Positions 25,452 to 37,149 of a stretch of DNA of 64,000 bases are shown here, in pieces. Source of the DNA: Artocarpus heterophyllus (taxonomy: Eukaryota; Streptophyta; Magnoliopsida; Rosales; Moraceae). A program made the translations under genes and the position numbers. The notes below the pieces were generated by a model. The model was not told the origin of the DNA and searched no databases. It saw only the letters and a list, made by a program, of their open reading frames with translations. Numbering within the stretch: the first letter of the stretch is position 1; each line of letters opens with the position of its first letter. Location: the NCBI GenBank assembly GCA_025403435.1, contig JAJQZP010000255.1, forward strand, positions 677,944-741,943, read 5' to 3'.

Positions 25452-25800
25452 ATACAGTAAATTGTGTTCAAACCTTTTTTTTTTTTAGTTCTAACCGTTC
25501 TTGTAAATAGATGCTTAGGCTTCTGACCCAATTGTTGATCTGGTAGAAGATGCCCGACCATGTGCAACATTCAATGTCCCACTTCCGTAAGTCAAGCATG
25601 CCGGATGGGTCCACGATGGTGGCTGATCTAAAACCGAGTTGATCCGATTCATCATCGGCATGGCAAGCCACAGATCGGGGTTTCAGGCACAGTTGGATGA
25701 GTGTTGTAAGAATGATTATGAGGAGGAAGATATGGCATTGAGTAAGAGAGAGTAAAAAGGTTCTCTCTTTTGCGTGCGTGGTATTTGTGGCCAAGTTTTG

Positions 25801-27147
25801 ATTGAATGTGAAGACACTTTTCTCGTGCCGTATGGTCACTAACCTGAAAATGTTGCTTTTGGACAGCCGTTTGGAATGAGAGTCTTCTGAGCATTTCGCA
25901 CTAACAAACAATGTGCTATGTGATGTGGAACTTCCACAGTCCGCAGTCCAACAGACGCTAGTTTCTTGCATAATATGCTCTGAAGTAACAAAGCGCTTTC
26001 ACACAAACCAAAAGTGATCTCAGCTATACCGTTGAGTTTCTATCTATACTAATACACGTTTCATATTAAATATTGTTGTGATACAAAATTTAAATAAGAT
26101 ACTTGATAGATACGTAATTTCATTGAGTAGGGGCTAGGCCTTGTCCCCGTAGAATCACTTCCTCCCACAAAAATATGTTGGAATTAATTTCAGTAACATA
26201 TGAGCTAATATATTAAATAAATGTGTATTAATGTTATTAGATAAGACTAGCCTAACTAAAATGATTTAACAAAGTGTAAAGTTTTAGGTTTTAAAATATC
26301 TCATAAAATGTATGTACAAAATTATGTGGAAAGACCTAAAGTCCAATTTTTATTTTTATGATAGGTCAAAATAGAAATAAAACAAATTAAGGAATAATTT
26401 ATAAAAGAGTCATGATCTCTGAGTCATACGATACGTATCTTTTCTGGCATCCCATCACTGAAAAAGAGAGAAAAACTTCCCCTCAGAAAACTGTATTGAC
26501 TCAAAAGATCAAGAACCAAAATTCAACCGTTCAAATGGATTCAGAGTGCTTCTGCTAAAATTCTTGATGAATTAACATGAGTTTTGAGATTTACTGATAG
26601 TTTTCATCTATAAAGTTTCTCCCTAACAAAATAAACACGTACTCAAACCAAAGAAATCACCTTTTTTTTGTTTGGTAAATTGAGCGACAAAGAAATTACT
26701 TGATGCTTATGATGGTTATCCTTTAACGCTCAATTCTCCAACTTCTCACAATATAGGCAATATTTGTACTCCACCCATGATGTAGTAGTGGATTTCCATC
26801 TTTCTCATGTTTAAAGATGGGATCATCATCACTAGTTAAATTATGATGTTGATGTATTTCTAACTTATCAAAGATACATTCCAAGAAAGACTCCGTTACC
26901 AACGTTGTAATTTGATGTGACAAAGGAGAAAGCAAAAGAAAAGAGGAGCACACCATAGACAGAATACATGAACATGAACTCTCCTACAATGTTTAGTTTG
27001 TGCAAAACTGTAGAGCACATTACATAAAGCATTCATCTTCAATTCTTATAACCATATCATGACCAAAAAAAAGTCAAGAAGATCACCGACCTTTGTACTT
27101 GAAATCCTGAGGCATGAACCCTTTTGTCGGTGATGTTTGTTTAGTGA
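25801..27147. other. 3' flank of the molybdopterin synthase gene
   Basis: AT-rich, non-coding on inspection. From about 26,080 to 27,147 it is the source or sister of the duplicated segment at 18,331-19,300. It should contain the gene's 3' UTR (minus strand, running leftwards from 27,147), but no single poly(A) signal could be chosen. Confidence 0.5.
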
Positions 27148-27456
27148 TCAGCCACCACTTATAGGAGGTATAATGGCCAACTCATCTTTGTCTTTAACAA
27201 TTGCAGACTCATTTGTGTATTCCTCATTCAGTGCAACAACAATACAACTTCTGATCTCTTGTAATCCTGGAAACACAGCCATGAGCTTGCTCAAGCAGTC
27301 CCGAGCTGTGCTACCGGATGGAACCTCCAGTGGCGCATCGATTAGGCCGGTAAGATCCCGAGCTCTGGCAAAGAACAAGACCTTTATTTTAACAGAAGAA
27401 ATCTCATTTTCCCTGTCTATACGTCCCAGAATATCAACACTACTTTCTCCTTCCAT
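27148..27456 (-). CDS. MOCS2A: Molybdopterin synthase sulfur-carrier (small) subunit
   Basis: A 102-residue protein of the MoaD/ThiS-like beta-grasp family. The C-terminus IIPPISGG gives the exposed Gly-Gly that is adenylated and thiocarboxylated by the CNX5/MOCS3-type enzyme. The subunit then passes sulfur, with the large MOCS2B/CNX6 subunit, to precursor Z (cPMP) to form molybdopterin in the cytosol. Visible hallmarks are [13 protein letters not shown] near residue 25, PSGST near 46, and VALNEEYT near 73. The start is ATG at 27,456; the frame extends upstream only through a TTG codon. It resembles Arabidopsis CNX7. The coding part is one exon; a 5' UTR intron is likely. A decayed partial duplicate lies at 18,331-19,407. 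Confidence 0.93.
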   Translation of the reverse strand: MEGESSVDILGRIDRENEISSVKIKVLFFARARDLTGLIDAPLEVPSGSTARDCLSKLMAVFPGLQEIRSCIVVALNEEYTNESAIVKDKDELAIIPPISGG

Positions 27457-27505
27457 AGGATCTATCAAAAATCATAACACCCTGCTCAGTGAATCTAAAC
27501 AGTCC

Positions 27506-28009
27506 CTGCAACAAATCTAAACAACTTTTTTTTTTGGTCTTTGGCAACACTATAGGAGAACTTGATAGCTCAGAATTGCCTCGTACCAGTAAGATCCTCC
27601 CAATTAGTTCTGACAATACCCAACTGTTTGTTCACAACACAAATAAAAAACAATCAGGAAAAAAAAAAAAAGCAAAGGCCTTTTCAATCACATCGTCCAG
27701 ACTTATTAAAATTTCATCAAATGATGTTTTAATTGGATATACATAGTTTAGTTACTGCAATTAAGTGGTTAAGAGGAATTCAACAACTAATCAGGCCAAC
27801 AAAACTTTTTTTTTTCTTTTTAGGACACGATGACATAAAAACAATTGGACATTGATGGAGTAATTAAGATAAGATAGCAACATGGATTCAATTTACTCTA
27901 TAAAAAACTAATCTCTTTTGTATTTAATCCGAACAAAAAAGAAAAAAAAAATTAAGTCTTGAAGGAAGAAAAGCGATATGAATCAAGTATTGGCTTTTGA
28001 ATCGCTTAC
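27506..28009 (-). other. Probable 5' UTR intron of the molybdopterin synthase gene
   Basis: On the minus strand a CTCTCT|GTAAGC donor lies at 28,009 and a TTTGTTGCAG acceptor ends at 27,506, about 50 bp before the start codon. The upstream pyrimidine- and GC-richer stretch (28,010-28,060) would be the first untranslated exon. This is inferred from splice-site appearance only. Confidence 0.45.
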
Positions 28010-28059
28010 AGAGAGAGACGGAAGAGGGAGGGAAGGCAGTCCGACGGCGTCTATATGGA

Positions 28060-29736
28060 ATTGGGGGGATTTGTTTTGTTTATCGAGTCCTTTTTTAGTT
28101 CTCCCAATTTATTTACGGGATTTCTCTTGTGGGAGCACCATGTTTTAGCCACAGGTGGACTCCCTACTTTTTAACTTGACTTTCATGGGATTGGCTGTTG
28201 GGTAAGGAAGTGATGTGGTTCTTGTGGAGGGCACCACACCGGAATAATGCTTCTAATATAGACAAGAGGAACGCCACCCACTTAGCCACTCCCCTTTTTC
28301 TATGGCTGATACATGTCCTTAATTTTTGTTCTTTTGCTCTTTAAAGAATACAAAAACATAAAACTGAAAACAAGACATTAGTTTGATTGCTTATTACGAA
28401 ATTGCCACCAGAACATCTTGAGGAATAAAAAAATCGTTTGGTATTGTTTTCAAAACAAGTAAAAATAATTTTGTTTAAAAAATGATAATTTCTTTCAAAA
28501 TTATGTTATGTGTGTTTTTTAAATTTTTTCTCAAAAAGTGTAAAAAATATCTTAAAAAAACTTTCAAAATAATACCAAATGAGTAGGTTATTTACTAGTT
28601 TATTTCTTTTTTTATTTTTATTTTTCTTCTTTTTTAACGAGACTTCACCTCTCAAATTTACAAAATGCTTCAGGTAGCATAAAGTTAGCCAACCCATTAC
28701 TAGTCAGAAATTGCAATGATGCCCTTATTTTTTTTTTAATTTTTTGCAAAATCTGAATTGCATTTAAGAAACCAAGGAGGCGAACATGTCAGTCAAATAC
28801 AAGCTTAAAACAAGCGCTCAAAAAAAAACAAAAAAAAAAAGGAATCGGAATCTCCAAACAACAAAGAAACTGTTGCAACATCAGAAGATGCTGGAAAAGT
28901 CATACGGAATTACAACCATTGTTGTAACGAACAATAGACAAAAGCTCCAAATTCTATTTTTAAGAAGCAAAATAGTGGATCAAATGATCCTTTGAAACAA
29001 AAAGCTAAAGGATTCAGGATTCAGTTTCTTCAACATTATGCTTTCAAGACTTCTCAAATGTTTTGTGTTGCGTATCCTATTTATCAAATTAAAAAAATAC
29101 TATTGAAATTAGCAAGAAACAAAAAAAAAAAAAAACAAAATATAGCATAAATCAATGAGTTCCTTCACATAGACACATACTTTGCAGCCCCAAAAAATTC
29201 ATGATTAGTCTCTTGCGTTAGGCAGACCTGCTCTCTTTTTTTAAAAGAAAAAAAAAAACGAAACAAAACAAAGAAAGAAAAAAAGAAAAAAAGCTAGTCT
29301 ACTCTTTAATTATAAAAGAAGCAGCAATCTCTTGACCATAGATTGATATTTAGTATCAAAGCAGGGGATGAATATTGGAAAGAACCATTAAGCATACATT
29401 GCATATCCACAAGCACTCTTGTAAAATTGATAATGTAAAGCCACTTGTTCCATTTCAAAATAATTATATTGATTTTTAAATTTTCATATTCTTTTTATTT
29501 TTTTACTTATCTTTATGAGTTTTTTTCTATGCTTAATTCATACCCCAACACTAGGACCTTTTCTCTATTTTAATAGATTAAAGAAAATATATACGCTTTA
29601 CCAAAAATCAATTAAAAGGGATGGACTATTTGCTTAAGATCAGGAAATAAAAAATTGTATAAGGAAAAAAAAAAAACTCATCTTCCCTTAGATTAGAAAG
29701 TGGATTTATATTGCCAAAACAAATGTAAAAAGTGGG

Positions 29737-29783
<47 letters not shown>

Positions 29784-30139
29784 AATTGTCATAAAACAAC
29801 AGGAGGGAATTTTAAAAATGACCTTTTGAAAAAAAAAATTTGGTCAATGACCTCTTTTTTTTTGGACAGTTTTTGGCATAAAAAAAAGGCTTTTTAGATA
29901 TCAAAATGGTTCTATTTTTTTTTCATCCTGTTGAGGTTTCTTATCCTACTACAGTCATTTTTTTTTTTTTTAAAAAAAAACTAAGACAATTTACCTAAAA
30001 AAAAAAAAGTTTTTTTAGTTTAAAAAAAAAGAGAGGACATTTACTTAATTTGAAATTTTTTTTTGCCCTTTCGTCAAAATCAACCAAACAGGAACAAGAT
30101 ATTCACAAAAGAGAAACTTACCTATGACCAAATGTTTCT
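28060..30139. other. AT-rich intergenic DNA with simple repeats
   Basis: The left part should contain the promoter of the molybdopterin synthase gene. The rest shows many A and T homopolymer runs (28,790-28,840, 29,110-29,130, 29,250-29,290, 29,960-30,030) and a TA microsatellite, and no coding signal. Confidence 0.6.
29741..29781. repeat. (TA)n microsatellite
   Basis: About 20 uninterrupted TA units. Confidence 0.95.
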
Positions 30140-30795
30140 TCAATAGTGGAGTGGCGTTTCCTCTGCTTCACACTTGTTAAAGCCCTCTGCTCTGTTGAAT
30201 CTAATCTTGGGAAGAAAATGAATCTCGGTGGTCGGAACCCTAGAAATCCTGATGGAAGGCACGAACTCGAGGAAAAATAGCTTTCCATTCCGAATCAACA
30301 GATACCCTCTCCAAGAGTTAAATGGTGCCTCTTGAAGATTGCATTCATCCACCACTTCCACAAAACGAGTCATATCCCCGCGTACTCTATCACGTCCGCC
30401 ACCCTTTTCCGATAAGTAAAGGAATTCATTAATCGCCCGCCACCACTATTCACGCGTGCCAACTCTGAGTGCTTCTCCGCAGTCAACTGGCGCCACCGTC
30501 CATCTCCACTCTCCGCCTGTCGCCACCCATGGGCGTTAGGCGACCGCCTTCCATATTCTAGCGGCTGCCGGTTAGACTCTCCATTCTGCCACTTAAGATC
30601 TTCATCGCCTATGAGCCATGTACCATAATTAAAAACCTTCGATTCAATCGTCTCCGCTGCCTTCCGATGCTTACAGCCATTAAAAACAAAGCAAAATTCC
30701 GGCTGACGCTGATATCTTAGGTCCGTCATAGCCATTTTCCCAGATTTTAGCCCCCCTCCTGAGCGGCTCTGTGATAAAGAATTTATGGCAATCAA
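30140..30795 (-). pseudogene. Unrecognised two-frame coding-like stretch
   Basis: Two minus-strand frames, 30,795-30,370 (141 codons) and 30,373-30,140 (77 codons), meet with an ATGA overlap, as a single frame broken by a shift would. The base composition is richer in GC than the flanks and codon-like. I do not recognise the product. The second frame (FVEVVDECN, then a basic stretch with GKLFFLEF) has a loose resemblance to the N-terminal proteins of plant LINE-type retroelements, which is a guess. No introns, TIRs or target-site duplications were seen. Confidence 0.3.
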
Positions 30796-30857
30796 AATGA
30801 TGCCAAATTAAATGACTGAAGAAAAAAAGAGAGAGAGAGAGATCAGAGTGAAGATGA

Positions 30858-31226
30858 AAACACTTCAAGGGAAGACTTAGCATACAAAAAAACATTAAGA
30901 AAAGAAATCATTTCACAACAAATGTTTGTGAACAAAATATATAAGAATCTTGCAAAGTGAGAAGCAAATCAAAAACATAAAAAGCATTTTGGTTTTAAAC
31001 TCGCCACACATGTAGGGCGAGAAGTGATAAGGACTCGTGACCTTTGAAATCTATGAATCATTTTCCAGCTTAATAATTCAGATGTACAATGACAGAGCAT
31101 GTTTTTTTATTGTTTATTGTTTTCTGTTCTTTTCTAAGACATCTCTTTTTTTTCCTAGGAAAAACACTTCAAGTGAAGAGTCAGCATACAAAAAACCTTA
31201 AGAAAAGAAATCATTTAAGAAAAAAA
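30858..31226. repeat. Direct repeat pair of ~60 bp spaced by ~300 bp
   Basis: The segment at 30,858-30,917 (AAACACTTCAAGGGAAGA..) recurs at about 31,164-31,223 (AAACACTTCAAGTGAAGA..), followed in both by AGCATACAAAAAA and TTAAGAAAAGAAATCATTT. The spacer has no gene. The origin is unknown: a local duplication or the ends of a lost element. Confidence 0.7.
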
Positions 31227-31369
31227 TGTTTAGGGATATAGGTATCGAAGTCGATCATGTCTTGCAGAGCAAGTAATGGAGAAATCATAAAAATAAAAGA
31301 ATTAAAGAAAAATGTAACTTACCAAATAGACGTTAGACCAGTTTATCAAATGCAGTCTTTGTAGGTTTA

Positions 31370-32716
31370 TGTTCGGTAAAATTCACTAATGCAAGTGCAC
31401 GTTATCGATCAAGTAATATAATAGTGAGTAAGAGTATCGTCTCACAGGGATTGTTGTATAATAATCTAACTAAGTACTAAAATTGGATTAACTCTAAGGT
31501 TTATCTAGTTGAACATATGAGGTTGTGATTGAATAAATTACTGAACTAAAGTACTAAATTAAGAATAAAAATTGCAATCAATTTCAAAAGATATTTCAAT
31601 AAGACAAGGCGTTAAGACATTTGATTTCACCATAATCACTAGATATGAATTTCATAAAATTATGCAACCCAATCAATAATACACATGTGATGACGGAAAT
31701 TCCTAAATTCTTTACTATCCTATCTCTAGGTATAGCAAACCTACTCAGTTTATTAACTCACTATATCTCTATGTGAATTTAAATAAATTAGAATGCATTA
31801 GGATTCATGAACTTTCTAGATAAAGCCACACAAATAATATGGTATATCTCTATCCATATTTAATTCATGGTTATATGTTAGATGAAGCATTTGCATAATT
31901 CTCCCTTCTCAGTTTTGAACATGCACATCAGATCATTTAAATGGTAGCTAATCATTTAAAAGCATTAAACATAATAACACATAACTCACATGAATAAAAT
32001 CAATTATGGTGCATAAATATGAAATTCACATCGTCATGATTAGGTTACATCATAGCCCTAACTAAGAAAATTAGAACATAATTGAAAAAGAAATAAAATC
32101 TAAAAATTTAATTGAATCAAACATCAAGAGTTAAGAGAGCAAGAAATTCTGTCACCAATTCTCTCACTTCTTACTCCAGAATGCTTGACGGCTCCCGAGA
32201 AAAATAAACAAATGCTCTCTCCAAAATTGACTGATAACCTAGCTCTCCAGACTATTCTATTTATACTACTCTTAAATTAACAAATCTCTTGTTTTGCGTC
32301 CAAAAATCGTGGTTCAGAATCACTATGGCGCCGCAGCCCTTCTTTCCCAGCGCTGCGGTGCTTCTTTTCTGTCTTTTTTTTCTTCTTTTCCGTCGTAGCG
32401 CCGTCTGTCTTTTTTTTCTTCTTTTCCGCCGTAGAGCCGCGGCGCTCCTTCCCCAGCGCTGCGGCGCTGAGTTTCTGACAAACGCTATGCTCACACTTTT
32501 CTTGGGCGCCGCGGCGCTTTAGCTCTGCCAACAAGGTCCGGTCTCGGATTTCTTGTGCTCGTGCTCCCTTTTGTTTTGTTTTCTTTCTTTCTTCAACCTA
32601 CATCAATAAAAGCATACTTTTATGAAAAAGTTAGATGTTTCATGTAATTTTCTCAAAAACATAGTAATATTTGTTAATTAAAAGTGGTCAAATAACTCTC
32701 TAAACTAGAGTTATCA
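31370..32716 (-). mobile_element. Solo LTR, probably Gypsy (Athila/Tat-like)
   Basis: 1,347 bp flanked by a perfect 5-bp duplication GTTTA (31,365-31,369 and 32,717-32,721). On the minus strand it runs TGATAACTC...CCGAACA. A minus-strand TATA box (TATAAATA) lies at 32,265-32,258. The 3' part carries the GTGCACTTGCAT and GAGACGATACTC strings that I associate with Athila/Tat-type LTR ends. No internal region is present. Confidence 0.75.
32327..32545 (-). promoter_or_regulatory. GC-rich palindromic motif cluster in the solo LTR
   Basis: At least five copies of GGCGC/GCGCC-type near-palindromes (GCGCCGCAGCC, AGCGCTGCGG, GAGCCGCGGCGCT, AGCGCTGCGGCGCT, GCGCCGCGGCGCT) separated by CT-rich tracts, in an LTR that is otherwise AT-rich. 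On the minus strand the cluster lies about 60-280 bp upstream of the TATA box, an enhancer-like position. A regulatory function is inferred only. Confidence 0.45.
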
Positions 32717-32721
32717 GTTTA

Positions 32722-33283
32722 CAATAAAATAAAATAAAAGGGCAAACACTTCACATAAAGCAACCAAACGTTTCAAAAGCATAGTCACATATAGCCCATT
32801 AATTATCAAATGCCACATGCAATCTTATAAATAGGCCAGGATGCCAGATTACATTTTTGGCATTTTCTTTTACTTCTTGGGATTTAGGGCTATGGGTGTG
32901 ATTACTGTTTGAACTATTCGACTTTTTTTTTTTTTTTTTTTTTACAAGAAGAATTTTAACCTTTGTTTTTGAATAATTTTAGTTATAGACAAAGCTAGTA
33001 TTTGATTGTGAGAAAAAAGAAATATTGTTTCATTATAGAAATTCAAAACTCATCACCAATTCGATGTAGATGTAAATTGCTATCAATCCATATGTCTATA
33101 GATTGACCAAGGGAGAAGTGAAATTCATGCTGGAAAAAAATGAGCTCCCTAAATTCATAAAATTCATGCCCAGGGAAAAAAAATCAACTCTCTATCAGGA
33201 AAAGTAATTAAAAATGTAGTCATGAAAGCATAACAATTTGGCGCTTACCTTCTACTCGAATTTTGAGGAAAATGCTTGAGATT
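32722..33283. other. AT-rich spacer
   Basis: No gene. It contains a pure T tract of about 22 bp near 32,922-32,943 and short A-rich runs. Confidence 0.6.
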
Positions 33284-34879
33284 TGTTGGTTTTGGAAAAT
33301 GTTTTTCACAAAATATAGCAGAAACATAGTAATAGAATAGATTGTGTATAACAAAAATTTTCTCAAAACTTTTTTAAAACACCATGATTATATTAATTGT
33401 GTGCATAAATAAATATATAAATGCTATGTTTGGAAGAGAAATGAAAATGAACCGGAATAAGGATTGCAAATGGTGTATTTCATTTATGAAACTAAAGTCT
33501 TCTTTGGCTAGTCCTTGGTATCGGATGAACATACGTGTGGGCGTAGAAAAAATATGGTTTCTAATGATCACTTAACTAATTTAATTTACAAAATTGAAGA
33601 ATCTCTCTCTTTCTACACGCCTAATTGAGTGTTTTTTCCACAAAGTGATCTCAATGTGTCTTCTCAATGAATAGAGAATGCCTTTAGTTATAGAGAACAA
33701 GAGAGCTCATCAATTTTAGAAAGTCTCTTTATTTTAATTTTAATATCAAATAATTAATTAAAATGAAAGACACAAGTTTCTCATTCCTGCACTGTCATAG
33801 GCGCCACACACATAGATACCCTAATTGTATGCGACGCCACTTCAAGAAGAAAGAGGAGAAAGAATCTACTTGTTTCCCAGTCTCATTTGTTTCTACATTA
33901 AACTTTCCATATTTGAATTAAATCATATTTATTCAAAGTTGAAAATACTAAATAAAGAAACTTTGTAAACAAGCTTTGATGTGTATAAGAGAACTTTCCT
34001 CTTTGTGCTTGGGTGCCACATACAGTGGGATGCTCCCACTGTGTGACTTCTAAAATTAGTCATTTTATTTTATTCATTAAACAATCTAATTATTTAATAA
34101 ATATAAATTAATTTATTTGAGTGATATTTAATTTAGAATTCCACAATTCTAAATTAATTATTTAAACCAATAATTTCACTTATCCAAACAGTGTTCACAA
34201 GGATTGCGGGGGACTAATGGACCCATAATTTCAAGCTCCAATAAAACCAATATATTAATTAAATTCTTTAATTAATTTATTACTCTTTTATAATTCCAAT
34301 GTAACCCCACTAAATACTTGAAATTGCACTCTTGAAATTATAGATATTCAATTATATATTTCTTAAGAGTTGTCTATTTGATATAGTCATTACATATAAC
34401 TTGTCCTCTATAAATAATTCATAATTAGAATTAGGTAATATCCGTTAACCTCTCTACTTATTTCTTTATCCTTGAGTGCCATGATTCTCTAATGAATAAT
34501 AAATTCATAAACTTAATCATGAATTGAGTGCTCTTATTATTCAAGCCCTGGATCAATACTCCAGAGAATTATTTATCTACTTCTAGTTAGAGAAGGAGTA
34601 GATTTTATCTTCTAATGTTAATATTCTCGGCTAATTACTTCATCATGGCTCTAAAATACAAAGCATAAGATTTCATTCTCAAATTCGTACCGAGTAAGCC
34701 AAAAGACATAAATCTATAAATAGGAATCTGCTAATAACTCAGGGTTAAGATCATTTTATATATGACCATCAGTCAATGTGATTAAAACTTGCTATATGTA
34801 ACAGAAAATATTACTTGTTCATATCTCATCACGTCCTAGTCTTACATTGTAACACTCGAGTATTTTACTATATTAAAAA

Positions 34880-35345
34880 TACAATAAGTTAAGAATTATA
34901 TAATATGAAAATACAGTTTAAGAAGAAAAATACTATATAATAACATGAAAAATTATATAGTATTAGAATAATACAGTGTAAGGAGGTACACTGATAAAGT
35001 TATGCAGTATAAAATTACACTGTAAAAGTAACGCTAGTGTAAAAATTAGACTGTTTAAGGTCATATAGTATAGAAATTGGACTGTTTAAGTTGAAGCAAT
35101 TTAGGAATAATACTGTTTGAAGAATAAGGATGAATAAGAAATGCTATAATAATATAAAGAATGTACCGCTAATATAAGAAAAATACTGTCAATATAAATT
35201 TAGACAGTATAAAGTAAGATAATATTGAAATTACATTATGTGATGAATGTAGATAAGTATTAGAGGTTATGGGATCTCATGAACTGTATGAAAAAGAATA
35301 CCGACAGTATAGGAAAAATACTGTCAGTGTAAACTTGGACTGCGT
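34880..35345. repeat. Array of spaced ACTGT/ACAGT motifs
   Basis: More than a dozen occurrences of ACTGT or ACAGT, each within A/T-rich context such as AAATACTGTCAGTGTAAA, at irregular 15-45 bp spacing. Several are palindromic (for example GACAGTATA next to ATACTGTC). They lie near the start of the layer 2 LTR. The function is unknown. Confidence 0.6.
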
Positions 35346-37149
35346 AAAAAGTTTGATGGACACTCAATGGATTTTGATTGGGCCACCACACCATGAAATG
35401 TGGCCCAATCACATTTGGCCACCCAAGGTAACCTAATTGATTACCAAGGTGATGACTCATCACCTTTTATAAAAAAAAAAAAGAAAAAAAACAAAAAGTT
35501 GAATTAATATATGATGTAGAAGGGATCAAATATGGAATGCACCGTGCAAGGCAAGAAAGAAAAGAAAGAAAGGAAAGAAAGAAAGAAAAAAAAATGTTTC
35601 ATTTTTTCCCTCCAAAAATCGTCCCCTCGATGAAAGTTCCCTCAAGAAATTTGGATGAATTCTAAGCCTCCAAAGTATGCAAGAAACAAAACCAAGTGTT
35701 CTTGAGGAGGTTAAGGGTTTTAAGGTAAAAATTCCAACCTTTTCTTTTAGGATTTTAATGGTTTTCTTCCAAATTATGAATGGGTTTTTGAGGGAGTTTT
35801 GCTATGATTATGTTAAGGAATTTAAGCCAAGAACAAGCACCAAAGAGGAGGTGTAAAAGCTAGGAGGAATTCTTGGTAAGAATTCTAAAATCTTAATCTT
35901 TGAATTAAGTTAAAGTTTGTGTTTTATATGCATATTAAGTGTTTAATGAAATGTTTAAGCCATGGCATGTAATATAGACAATATGGCATGGTTGTTCTAT
36001 GTTATATGTTGTTGATGATGATGATGATGATGATACAAAGAAGAAAGTAAGGGTTTTGGTGAAATTTCAAAAGGGACTAAGTTGCAAAGAAAAAAAAATT
36101 CTCAGCAGATTTGAAAATCAGCCAAAAAGTCCCTCTAAATGTTGGAATTTCAAAAAACTTACAACATGAATGTTGTAGAACTCATCAAAACTGTTAGGAC
36201 TTAATGAACAGTTTTCCAAAATTCTGCCGGTTGATAAGTTATGAATTTTACGAAATTTTGGGCACAAAATTTCAAGAAATGAAAAACATTGTGAAAAGTT
36301 TAGAATTCAACTATGGTGCTTTTGTAAGTTTTCTTCCTTATGAAAAACTGAATATTTTGGTATGAAATGATTGTTTTTTATTCTGGGGACAAAAATGTAA
36401 ATATTTTTGTGTTTTAGGCCAAAACTGTAAAATTGTGTATAAATCGGGGTTTTCACCTAGAAATGTAGAATTCTTACAGTGCTATAGGCAGTGAGTAATT
36501 AAGGATGCTGAGTTTTAAGGGATTCAAAGTTTAGTCAAAGAAAAGAATGAAAGAAAAATGTTAGAGGCAAAATGGTCATTTTGCGAAAATGGCCAAAACA
36601 GACCCAAAACGCCCGATGTTGGGAAACGTTCTTTAGTGGGAATTTTTCCATATTATGTAAGTAATGAAACATTAAAAATTAAGCAATGAGTTTTATAAAG
36701 TTACGAAATAGACGAAAAATCCATTAGAGGTAAAATCGTCATTTTTGAGGAAACGGCTAGAACGGAGTTGAACACGCCGATTTAGCATAATGTTCTTAGA
36801 CGAAAAATGTTCTGTAATACGTTAAGTAACGAAACTGCTAGTGAGACGGAAAAGTTTAACTAAGGGACATTTAAGAACAAAGGTAACCCAGTGGGTTACA
36901 AAATTAAGTAAAGAGAAGGGTAAATCGATAATGTACAAGCCAAGTTAAAAGAAAAGAATGGTTAATGTTTACGTTTTATTATCAATTGAGTGGATTGATA
37001 AAAAGAAAGTTAATTAATGAGTCGACTGTCGTATGATCAAGACACAGAAGCCGACTGATGGAAGGAAAAGGAAGGAGATAGGAATGGAAAGGAGAACGTT
37101 AAAGTAAAGTCCAGGTAAGTTTTAAACTTCACCTACAACATAAAGTAAA

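Larger units (their letters stand above)
24642..25800 (-). pseudogene. LRR protein pseudogene (DRT100/PGIP-like)
   Basis: The two ends of one extracellular leucine-rich-repeat protein are recognisable. Near 25,520-25,780 lie a hydrophobic signal segment, then ACHADDESDQLGF, a DPSGML block and ECCTWSGI, the usual LRR N-terminal cap pattern. Near 24,645-25,110 lie LTYLRNISGPF, then LERLNVSNKHLCGAI and FPVSSFVGNDCLC, the C-terminal cap pattern of polygalacturonase-inhibitor/DRT100-type proteins. Most central repeats are missing. The gap holds a tandem duplication and MITE-like palindromes, and a frameshift lies near 24,825. Intact relatives are secreted or cell-surface proteins of roughly 330-370 residues. 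This copy is non-functional. Confidence 0.75.

Noticed and set aside
27457..27468. Earlier start for the molybdopterin synthase subunit
   Set aside because: The frame extension begins at TTG; the first ATG at 27,456 gives a normal-length protein.
32261..32534. Basic Lys/Arg-rich ORFs in the solo LTR
   Set aside because: They are translations of CT-rich tracts and GC motifs with no start context or homology.
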